This document shows positions 14,359 through 21,774 of a stretch of 21,774 bases of DNA, one piece after another. The notes beneath the pieces are model-generated. The model saw nothing but the letters and a program-made list of their open reading frames with translations. It had not been told where the DNA came from and searched no databases. The stretch covers positions 1 through 21,774 of the forward strand of contig CAAGNU010000071.1 in assembly GCA_900771365.1 (NCBI GenBank), written 5' to 3'. Position 1 is the first letter of the stretch; each line of letters begins with the position of its first letter. The stretch is from Bacteroidales bacterium (GTDB lineage Bacteria; Bacteroidota; Bacteroidia; Bacteroidales; P3). Made by a program: the position numbers and the translations under genes.

Positions 14359-17300
14359 ATGAGTAAATTATTCCGAACTTTCTTATTGTCAGCGGCTTTG
14401 CTGCTGTCGTTTGCCGTAAGAGCGCAGGTGTATATTGGCGATTATACCGTCAATTCCTACGTCTCAGGCTACAGTTCCATTGCTTCTTGGGGCACAGAAC
14501 TCACCGCCCTTTCGGGTGATGATATGTCCGCTACTGTGTCGCTCCCGTTCACCTTCCAGTTTGGAACGCAGACTTGCACCTCCATCATGGTTTCCACGAA
14601 CGGCCAGATTGGTATTGGCTCTGCCGACCCTGCCAGCTCGGGCTATCAGGAGCACACTTCCGACATGAACATCATCGTCCCTATGGGCTTGGATTTCGAC
14701 CTTTCCCATGGCGGTCATGTCTACTGGGACCTTTCTGGCTCGACTCCCGATCAGGTCTTAGTTGTCGAGTACGACCATATCAAGCCGTATTCCGACACGG
14801 CAGCCTCCAGCTACTGCAGTTTCCAGGTTTGGATTCATGAGAGCGGAGACATTGATTTTGTGTATGATACCTGCTCTGTCATCGTTTCGCAGAATGCCTA
14901 CGCCTTCTTGCACGAGACGGGCGTCTCTTCCACGCTGGCTCTCGTAGGTTCTTGGAGCAGCATCACTCCCAGCCGCACCGCTTCGGTGATCGGTCTCTCC
15001 AGCACGAATAACCCTGAGCCAGGCCTCACGGTCTCTTTCACACGCCCCAGCAGCAACTGTCCGCGTCCTCTCAACTTTGTCTGTGCCTCTCCTACTCAGG
15101 TCGACAGCGTTGTGATGACATGGAGCGCTGCCGATAACACCTCCATGTGGGAAATCCGTTGTGACACGGTTGGCACGATGGTGGACAGCATGATGAACAT
15201 CTACACCAGCGCTGATACCTTCTTTGTCTTCACCAACCTTGTTGCAGGCGGCCACTATGATGTCTATATCCGTACCGACTGCGGCTCGGAGCAGAGCTTC
15301 TGGGTCGGTCCTCTCACAATAATTCCCGGCACCTATATCATGCCGGCCACAGGCTCCCATACCATCTACGGCTGCGGTGGCGTCATCTATGATGATGGCG
15401 GCCCCTCGGCCAACTATTCCAGCAATTGCAGCTCCACCCTGGTTATCTACCCTACCAGTACCGATTCTATCGTTGTCCTGAGTGGTACTGTCAGCACGGA
15501 GAGCTGCTGCGACTACCTCCGCATCTATGATGGCGCAGGCACTTCGGGCACCCTCCTCTTCAATGGCCAGGGCAGCAACCTTACCATCCCCTCCCTCTGC
15601 TCACTCTCAGGTCCGTTGACCCTTTATTTCTATAGTGATGGTAGCGTGATATACGGTGGCTTCGAAGTCTTCGTCTCCTGCGAACGTGCTCCCAGATGCC
15701 GTTCCATTGAAGAAGTAGAGGTCGACAATGTTGCGGGTGCTTCGGCTTTTGTCTCCTGGACTTTGCGCGGCAGCACGTCCAATCCCGCATATTATATTTT
15801 GAATACTTATAATTTGGACGATACCGCGGCAACTGTTATCACCGATACTACAAGCAATCTCTACTATATGCTTTCGGGCTTAGACCCCAGCACCAACTAC
15901 CGCGTCTCTGTCAGCAGCGTTTGCGATACTGATACTATAGCTGGCGGCTCCGTTGAGTTCTTCACTCGCTGCCTTGTTGGCGGAGTCACGAATCCCTCAG
16001 GCACAGGCACCAGCCTGACCTCAGGTGTTCCTGTCAACACCTCTTGGGGCAACACTTTCTGCCAGAGCATCTACACGGCTGCCGAGCTTGCTGCCATGGG
16101 CCTCACGGCTGGCCCTATCGAGGGCATCACCTACACTTGGTCTACGAGTGGCAGCTATCAGAAGGATTTGACCATCTTCCTGGGCCATACTACCAATTCC
16201 TCGTTTGCAAGCTATTCTCCCCTTACGGGTGCTATGACGCAGGTCTATAACGGCCTCCGCAACACCACGGATGTGGGAACGATTGAATACCATTTCACCA
16301 CGCCTTTCGTCTGGGACGGCGTGAGCAACATCGTTGTTTCTTCCTTTGTCAACCAGCCTTCGGGTGCCAGCCACACCTCTTCGGGCTTCTATGGCTATAG
16401 CACCAACTGCGGCACGACTCGCACCATCTATTCCTATCGTGACGGCTCTGCCTATACGATGAGCAGTCTCACAGGCTCCAGCTCCAGCACCAGCACTTTC
16501 CGCCCCAACATCACTTTCATCAAGCCTTGCGATACCACAGCTACTTGTGCCGCTCCTAATGTCGTGGTGCGTGATGTCCAGTCCGACCAGGCCTCCATCA
16601 TCTGGGCTCCGGGTAACACAGAGAGCAGTTGGGATGTCTATTACAAGGCCACGGATGAAGCCACATGGACGCTTGTGGAAAGTGCCGTCGCAGAACACAG
16701 CTACACTTTCACCAATCTTCGGTCTATGACCACCTATAATGTAAGAATTGTTCCCGACTGCGACTCTGCCGTCTTCGGCATGGCTGAGTTTACCACGCCT
16801 TGCGTCCCCTTGGCCACTATGCCTTTCAACGAGGACTTCGAGAACTTCACGGCTTCATCCACGATGGGCTCTCCCACCACACCTTGCTGGACTCGCCACA
16901 CTTCTTACCCCTCTTCTAACTATCCTTATCTCTCTACTTCTTACGCCTACAGCGGCAGCAAGTCCATCTATTTCTATTCCTCAGGCAACTACTACTCCTA
17001 CTTGGCCCTTCCTGCTATCGGCATCGCTATGGACAGCCTGCAGGTCAGCTTTGCAGCCTATAAGACCTCCGCGACCTATTCTATCCTCGTGGGTGTGATG
17101 ACCGATCCTGACGATTTCAGCACCTTCGACCAGATTGCAGAGGTAAGCCCATCAGCTGTCAACACTTGGCAGATGTTCGAGATTCCGCTCAACGGCTACA
17201 CAGGCCACGGCCAGTATATCGCCTTCGCTTGTACTGGCGCTACCAGCGTCATGTATCTCGATGATGTCGAGGTCTCCTACCTCTCCCCCTGCCCCCGTCC

Positions 17301-20300
17301 CTCCAACGTTACTGTGACGAGCACCTCGCTCATCAGTGCCAGCATCACTTGGGTCGACACGGCTACCAACAACTTTGAGATTGAATACGACCCTGCAGGC
17401 TTCGCTCATGGCTCGGGCACTATCACTACCTCAGCCGCTCCGAATGTCACTATCTACGGCCTCAACCACTCCACTCCTTACGATGTCTATGTCCGAGGCA
17501 TCTGCACGGGCGACACCTCTAACTGGTCTTTTGTCACCCATTTCACCACGGAATGCGGCGCAATCGACTCCATCCCCCGCGGCTTTAACTTCGTTGGCTG
17601 GGGCACGGGCACCACGGCACGCCCCACTTGCTGGTCTTGTGGCGGCTATGGCAACTACCCCTACATCACGACTGTTACCAACACCCTCGGCAGCACCACC
17701 AGCGTGGCCCTCTATATGTATTCCTACTCATCCAACCGGGTTTACGCCATCATGCCCGAACTCGACAGCGTCTCCTATCCCATCGAGATGACGCAGGTCG
17801 TCTTCCGTGCTTGGACCAATTCCACCATCTCCACCTCCTATTCTCACAAGATTATTGTGGGTGTATCGCAGAACAACGCAGACCTCTCCACCTTCACGCC
17901 GCTTGACACGCTTGAGCTCACCTCCGTCCCCGAATATTACGAGGTGGCCTTTGATACTGTTGCCGGCTTAGGAAAATACATCACCTTCGTCTCCACCTCC
18001 TTGGATGGCGCCTCTTACAACTACGCTTACCTCGACAGCGTTCGCATCGAGCTTATCCCCGACTGCCAGCGTCCTAACGATTTGGTAAGTGTCTCCTGCA
18101 CCCACAACACTGCCGACATCACTTGGAGCGAGCGCGGCAGCGCTAGCGAGTGGCAGGTTGAGTACGGCCCCCGCGGCTTCCTCATCGGAACGGGCACCCG
18201 CCTCAACACTTACAACAACCCCCTCACTCTCACGGGTCTCACTCCCGCTACCGAGTATGACTTCTATGTCCGCAGCACCTGCGATATCAACGTCTACTCC
18301 GAGTGGTCTCGTCAGCCTGGCATCGTGGTCACCCGTCAGAATCCCGCACAGGTCCCCTATTTCTACGATTTCGAAGATGCTGACGAATGGAATGAGTGGC
18401 AGACCAACAGCAACCACACCGTCAACTGGTATCGTGGCACAGCTGTGGGTAACGGCACGAACGGCTACGACAACCCGGGCACCCATGCCATGTACATCTC
18501 TGCCGACACGGGACGCACTTGCAGCACCAACATGGATGCTGTGGTCAACGCTTCCGCTTATCGCGACATAGACTTCGGTGATGCCGACTCATCCTTCATC
18601 ATATCCTTCCGTGCTGCTGCTGGCGGCACCTCTACGGCAGCATACGATGGCCTGATGGTCTTCCTTGTGGATTCCGACATCCCCGTGGAGGCTCCATCGG
18701 CCAACATCACTTCGCCTTGGGGCATCGTCACTTCTCTCTCCCCCCTCGCAACCGTCCGCCTCAACCATTCGTGGAACACCTATTCCGCCCTCATCGAAGG
18801 CATCTCCGGCGTGCACCGTCTGGCCTTCTTCTGGTTCAACCAGTCCACGGGCGCAGCAAATTTCATAGGTTACCCCGGCTCTATCGACGATGTTAGCGTC
18901 CAGTATGTCGAATGCCCGCGTCCCGCCAACTTCCGCACCGAGAACCTCGGCGTCACCACGACCGACGTCACATGGTTCGGAGCTGAAGATGCCGACTACC
19001 GCGTCTATCTCCGCCACAACGGCACCACACTCTATACCGGGGTGGTTAACACCAACCGCATCCATTTCACCGACCTCGACCCCGCTACCGATTACAATAT
19101 GATTGTGCGCCGTTTATGTAGCGAGACCGACAGCTCCCAGCTTTCGGGCGTATTCAACTTCCGCACCAAGCTCTGCCCCGAAACCTCCAATGTTGTCGTG
19201 GGCGACACCAACTCCTCCACAACATCCTACTTCCTCCCCGTCTGCAACTACTACAACTACTCCCTCACTCAGATGATTTATGATGCCTCAGAGCTCGGCG
19301 GCGCAGGTGAGATTACTGCCATCAGCTTCTACTACACAGGTAGCGCGGCCATGACCAAGAAGACCAACTGCACTGTTCATTTCAGCCTCATAAATGGGAG
19401 CGAGTTCTCCACAGCGTTCGAGCCCGTCATCATCGATACCGCCGATATGATGCTCGTCTACTCTGGCTCCCTCAACTGCGAGCCCGGCTGGAACACCTTC
19501 TTCCTCAACGCTCCCTATTCCTACGACGGCACCAGCAACCTCCTCATCACCATTGATGACAATTTTGGCGCCTACGATGGCACCTCCTACACCTTCAAGG
19601 TTGCACCCACTACGGGAATCAAGGCCGTTTGCCACTATAGCGACAGCTACAACCCCGATCTCAGCAACCTCTACAGCGTCACAGGCATCACCAGCCAGAC
19701 CTACGCCATGCGTCCCGTCATGACTTTCGAGAAATGTGCCCCCAGCTCATGCCCCACGCCTGTCCTGCGTGATGCTATCGTCCGTGCAGATGGCGCCACC
19801 TTCCGTTGGCGCAACACAGGTGTCAAATACCATGTCAGCTACCGCTACGCCAACCGTAGCAGCTGGGTGGTCGAGAACTACCTCACCGAGGACACCTTCT
19901 TCGTCACGGGCACTCTTTCGCCCTATACCGACTATGTCTACTGTGTGCGCCAGTTCTGCGACTCGGCCACCTTCTCCAACTGGGCCTACGGCACCTTCAA
20001 TTCGAGCGACCTCCCCTGCCTGCCTCCTATGGATCTCCATGTCACGGAAGTCACCCACAAGTCCGTATCCCTTGCTTGGACGCCTGAGGAAACCAACATC
20101 GGCTACTATATCCACATCTTCAACTCCGCTTTCAGCAGAGAGATTAACAGCTATACCGCCCGCAAGACTATCACCGGACTCCAGGGCGGCGTGACCTACT
20201 ACGCTGCTATCCGCTCCAACTGCGAGGGCTACGACGAGCCCAGCTACTGGAGCGACACCATCTCCTTCACCACTGATGTCTGCCCCGATGTCTCCAACGT

Positions 20301-20820
20301 TGCCGTCAGCGATGTTCAGGGCAACAGCGCCGTTATCGACTGGACTGAGGGCGGCCGTGCCGATAGCTGGGAAATCGAATGGGGTCCCATGGGCTTCAGC
20401 CAGGGCCATGGTGACGGGACGGTTACTGTCTCCAGTCACCCCTACACCATCACAGGCCTTGTGGGCGACACCCCCTACGATGTCTATGTCCGCGCTTTGT
20501 GCGAAGCCGACTTCCCCAGCGAGCATTGGGCAAGTGCCTCCTTCACCACGCTCTATAGCGGCATCAGCGCAGCCGACGATGGCCGCGTGCAGCTCTTCCC
20601 CAACCCCACGAGCTCCGACGTCGTCCTCACCCTGCCCAGCACCGCTAACGCCACCCGCGTGGAGGTTATCGATATCGCTGGCCGCGTAGTCCTCACCTAC
20701 AGCCTGCCTGCCGGCGTGGAACGCCACACCATCGAGGCCTCCAAACTGACCGAAGGCGCCTACTACGTCCGCGTTGCAAGCGAAGACTACACCTCTGTCA
20801 AAAAACTCGTTGTCCGATAA
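14359..20820 (+). CDS. Giant modular T9SS surface protein with FN3 and CUB-like modules
   Basis: A 2153-residue exported protein, probably an adhesin or glycan/protein-binding surface protein. Signal peptide 1-23. Then: unknown beta-rich domain 25-232; FN3 about 234-325; CUB-like module 335-441 (CDYLRIYDGAGTSG, YGGFEVFVSC); FN3 448-538; module A 539-724; FN3 730-815; jelly-roll module B 816-977 (EDFENF...YLDDVEV); FN3 978-1066; module B 1067-1235; FN3 1236-1330; module B-like 1331-1518; FN3 1519-1606; second module A 1607-1793; FN3 1798-1887, 1887-1975 and 1975-2064; T9SS sorting domain from about 2078 (LFPNPTSSDV to KKLVVR). Cysteines mark most module joints, often as CPRP. No catalytic motif was recognised. 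ATG 14359 follows a perfect promoter; a hairpin follows the stop. Confidence 0.92.
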   Translation: MSKLFRTFLLSAALLLSFAVRAQVYIGDYTVNSYVSGYSSIASWGTELTALSGDDMSATVSLPFTFQFGTQTCTSIMVSTNGQIGIGSADPASSGYQEHTSDMNIIVPMGLDFDLSHGGHVYWDLSGSTPDQVLVVEYDHIKPYSDTAASSYCSFQVWIHESGDIDFVYDTCSVIVSQNAYAFLHETGVSSTLALVGSWSSITPSRTASVIGLSSTNNPEPGLTVSFTRPSSNCPRPLNFVCASPTQVDSVVMTWSAADNTSMWEIRCDTVGTMVDSMMNIYTSADTFFVFTNLVAGGHYDVYIRTDCGSEQSFWVGPLTIIPGTYIMPATGSHTIYGCGGVIYDDGGPSANYSSNCSSTLVIYPTSTDSIVVLSGTVSTESCCDYLRIYDGAGTSGTLLFNGQGSNLTIPSLCSLSGPLTLYFYSDGSVIYGGFEVFVSCERAPRCRSIEEVEVDNVAGASAFVSWTLRGSTSNPAYYILNTYNLDDTAATVITDTTSNLYYMLSGLDPSTNYRVSVSSVCDTDTIAGGSVEFFTRCLVGGVTNPSGTGTSLTSGVPVNTSWGNTFCQSIYTAAELAAMGLTAGPIEGITYTWSTSGSYQKDLTIFLGHTTNSSFASYSPLTGAMTQVYNGLRNTTDVGTIEYHFTTPFVWDGVSNIVVSSFVNQPSGASHTSSGFYGYSTNCGTTRTIYSYRDGSAYTMSSLTGSSSSTSTFRPNITFIKPCDTTATCAAPNVVVRDVQSDQASIIWAPGNTESSWDVYYKATDEATWTLVESAVAEHSYTFTNLRSMTTYNVRIVPDCDSAVFGMAEFTTPCVPLATMPFNEDFENFTASSTMGSPTTPCWTRHTSYPSSNYPYLSTSYAYSGSKSIYFYSSGNYYSYLALPAIGIAMDSLQVSFAAYKTSATYSILVGVMTDPDDFSTFDQIAEVSPSAVNTWQMFEIPLNGYTGHGQYIAFACTGATSVMYLDDVEVSYLSPCPRPSNVTVTSTSLISASITWVDTATNNFEIEYDPAGFAHGSGTITTSAAPNVTIYGLNHSTPYDVYVRGICTGDTSNWSFVTHFTTECGAIDSIPRGFNFVGWGTGTTARPTCWSCGGYGNYPYITTVTNTLGSTTSVALYMYSYSSNRVYAIMPELDSVSYPIEMTQVVFRAWTNSTISTSYSHKIIVGVSQNNADLSTFTPLDTLELTSVPEYYEVAFDTVAGLGKYITFVSTSLDGASYNYAYLDSVRIELIPDCQRPNDLVSVSCTHNTADITWSERGSASEWQVEYGPRGFLIGTGTRLNTYNNPLTLTGLTPATEYDFYVRSTCDINVYSEWSRQPGIVVTRQNPAQVPYFYDFEDADEWNEWQTNSNHTVNWYRGTAVGNGTNGYDNPGTHAMYISADTGRTCSTNMDAVVNASAYRDIDFGDADSSFIISFRAAAGGTSTAAYDGLMVFLVDSDIPVEAPSANITSPWGIVTSLSPLATVRLNHSWNTYSALIEGISGVHRLAFFWFNQSTGAANFIGYPGSIDDVSVQYVECPRPANFRTENLGVTTTDVTWFGAEDADYRVYLRHNGTTLYTGVVNTNRIHFTDLDPATDYNMIVRRLCSETDSSQLSGVFNFRTKLCPETSNVVVGDTNSSTTSYFLPVCNYYNYSLTQMIYDASELGGAGEITAISFYYTGSAAMTKKTNCTVHFSLINGSEFSTAFEPVIIDTADMMLVYSGSLNCEPGWNTFFLNAPYSYDGTSNLLITIDDNFGAYDGTSYTFKVAPTTGIKAVCHYSDSYNPDLSNLYSVTGITSQTYAMRPVMTFEKCAPSSCPTPVLRDAIVRADGATFRWRNTGVKYHVSYRYANRSSWVVENYLTEDTFFVTGTLSPYTDYVYCVRQFCDSATFSNWAYGTFNSSDLPCLPPMDLHVTEVTHKSVSLAWTPEETNIGYYIHIFNSAFSREINSYTARKTITGLQGGVTYYAAIRSNCEGYDEPSYWSDTISFTTDVCPDVSNVAVSDVQGNSAVIDWTEGGRADSWEIEWGPMGFSQGHGDGTVTVSSHPYTITGLVGDTPYDVYVRALCEADFPSEHWASASFTTLYSGISAADDGRVQLFPNPTSSDVVLTLPSTANATRVEVIDIAGRVVLTYSLPAGVERHTIEASKLTEGAYYVRVASEDYTSVKKLVVR

Positions 20821-20843
20821 TCTTCGGCAACCCTCTATAGCAG

Positions 20844-20873
20844 ATGCCCCGACCGCTCACGGCCGGGGCATTT
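20844..20873 (+). terminator. Hairpin terminator after the giant surface protein
   Basis: ATGCCCCG (20844-20851) pairs with CGGGGCAT (20864-20871). After one A-C mismatch CCG/CGG closes a CTCA loop at 20856-20859. Only three T residues follow directly, so it may work as a weak terminator or as a 3' end stabiliser. Confidence 0.7.
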
Positions 20874-21206
20874 GCTTTGACTGTGTTGTGCATGATGGCT
20901 GGTATATGGGGATTGGATGTAAACCCGAATGGCCGTGAAAGAGAATCTCCGTGACCTGTATCGTCTAAAAAATCCGATAATTCACAGCACATCCGCCGTA
21001 ATTCACAAACATGATTATCCGCAATTAGGCGGCAAAAGGCTGTAGCAGCAAGTGCCGAAGGCACGACTTCGCCAGTCAGAGGCAGCGCCTAACGCAGCCC
21101 GAACCCCAATTTCGACATGCAAGCCGTCAGCCCCAGTTTGCACACGAAGAAGCATACAAGACTATGAGGCCTGTCTCTTGTTGCACGAACTTTGACGTAA
21201 TCTGTA

Positions 21207-21286
21207 TTCGACTCATTCGACTGGGGTGTTGCTGCGGTGAAAACCAATGCGTTATCAGTCGAATCGAAGTAGTGCGGTGAGTCGAA
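21207..21286. repeat. Nested inverted repeat (TTCGACT family)
   Basis: TTCGACTCA (21207-21215) pairs with TGAGTCGAA (21278-21286), and the overlapping ATTCGACTG (21215-21223) pairs with CAGTCGAAT (21256-21264). The right arm carries a 13-base bulge. The whole can fold as a bulged stem with a 32-base loop. Confidence 0.6.
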
Positions 21287-21511
21287 AGTGATTCTACTGG
21301 GCGGGCTTTCCATGGGGCTGTCTCTCGAAATGCTTCCGCAATGAAGCGGCCGCTGTATCGCCTGGTCGCGGAGGGTTGCTATGGGTGAGTTCGATTAAGG
21401 GGACTTCTAATTAGTCGTGTTATTTTTATATTTTGATAAACACGAGAATGTCCAGTGAATATTCGAGCATGAATTGTCCATGAATTTTATCATACATTCT
21501 TGTTAACAGGC

Positions 21512-21543
21512 AAATTATTCATGAAAAAATTCGTGAATAATTT
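21512..21543. repeat. AT-rich palindromic hairpin
   Basis: AAATTATTCA (21512-21521) and TGAATAATTT (21534-21543) are perfect reverse complements. Inside, T-G, G-C, A-T and A-T pairs continue the stem to a four-A loop at 21526-21529, a 14-pair stem. There is no T tract after it, so a terminator is unlikely. Confidence 0.7.
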
Positions 21544-21595
21544 ATGGAAATTCGTGTAGAAAATCTTATTATCATTCAATTTTCTTGGATTTATG

Positions 21596-21614
21596 AACCC
21601 ACCTTGAGTGGGTT
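21596..21614. repeat. Short hairpin AACCCAC/GTGGGTT
   Basis: Seven perfect pairs around a five-base loop (cttga). It is not followed by a T run. Its role is unknown. Confidence 0.5.
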
Positions 21615-21725
21615 ATATAGAATGGGAGGCTGCCGCGTCATTCCGGCACAGATTGTACTTTTTGTGGCAATTGCGGATAATCATATAATTTAGAAGGGTT
21701 CTATTTATTCGACAAGACTGCTCTC

Positions 21726-21742
21726 GCTTGACTGCGTCAAGC
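21726..21742. repeat. Short hairpin GCTTGAC/GTCAAGC
   Basis: Seven perfect pairs around a TGC triloop near the end of the window. It could belong to a structure continuing beyond the window. Confidence 0.45.
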
Positions 21743-21774
21743 ATTGAGACTGAAAGAAATTGCCAGAAATTAAC

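Larger units (their letters stand above)
21011..21684. repeat. Pair of 16-base inverted repeats 642 bases apart
   Basis: ATGATTATCCGCAATT at 21011-21026 has its exact reverse complement at 21669-21684. An exact 16-base match is not expected by chance in 900 bases. The arms do not extend further, I see no target-site duplication, and no transposase frame lies between them. They could bound a non-autonomous element or be two copies of a dispersed genomic word. Confidence 0.6.
20874..21774. other. Intergenic region without a supported gene
   Basis: No reading frame here has a convincing product; open frames are short and overlap inverted repeats. The stretch from about 21410 to 21600 is strongly AT-rich, while 21020-21400 is near the genome average. 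The region holds the inverted repeats listed separately and many stop codons in all frames, so it looks like a spacer, possibly with remnants of a mobile or structured element. Confidence 0.55.

Noticed and set aside
19747..20727. A 326-codon minus-strand frame inside the giant surface protein gene
   Set aside because: Composition is that of a shadow frame of C-ended codons; it has no recognisable domain and no promoter. Similar shadows occur at 14758-15360 and 2820-3692.
20798..21313. Two minus-strand frames of 88 and 74 codons after the giant gene
   Set aside because: They overlap the terminator hairpin or the nested inverted repeat, lack promoters, and show no family motif.

Overview
The window comes from a Bacteroidales-type genome (phylum Bacteroidota). 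Evidence: TAnnTTTG promoter elements with an upstream TTTG, few Shine-Dalgarno sites, two surface proteins with the type IX secretion (T9SS) C-terminal sorting domain, a DUF4271 membrane protein, and the neighbourhood hemD-rnpA-yidD. Genus cannot be set from the sequence.

Layout. (1) 1-92: the 3' end of a 5S rRNA and its terminator, so an rRNA operon lies just upstream. (2) 93-900: about 800 bases without a convincing gene, C-poor and G-rich in its second half, with one possible promoter and a weak 43-codon Cys-rich reading frame. (3) 938-5845, + strand: a compact run of a PqqD-family peptide-binding protein, an HPr-kinase/PEPCK-like P-loop protein, a fusion of an S24/S26 peptidase-like domain with a VanZ-like membrane domain, a dolichol-phosphate-mannose-synthase-like glycosyltransferase, and a secreted dipeptidyl peptidase IV, closed by a hairpin. 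(4) 5987-8056, - strand: recQ, in a more AT-rich style and with its own promoter. (5) 14266 down to 8244, - strand: a gingipain-like (C25) T9SS peptidase, DUF4271, hemD with a basic tail, rnpA, yidD and a frameshifted small exported protein, probably one transcription unit. (6) 14359-20820, + strand, divergent from the C25 gene: a 2153-residue modular T9SS surface protein with about nine fibronectin-III modules, a CUB-like module and two duplicated module types, followed by a hairpin. (7) 20874-21774: about 900 bases without a gene, holding several inverted repeats.

How the parts may work together. The PqqD-like, P-loop and S24/S26 proteins resemble the accessory set of ribosomally made peptide (lasso-like) pathways, but no core protease/cyclase, transporter or clear precursor is in view, so the cluster's substrate is open. 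The C25 peptidase and the giant adhesin-like protein are both built for T9SS export and share a 92-base divergent promoter region, which suggests joint expression at the cell surface. Dipeptidyl peptidase IV would act on peptides in the periplasm or at the envelope. Everything between hemD and yidD is housekeeping.
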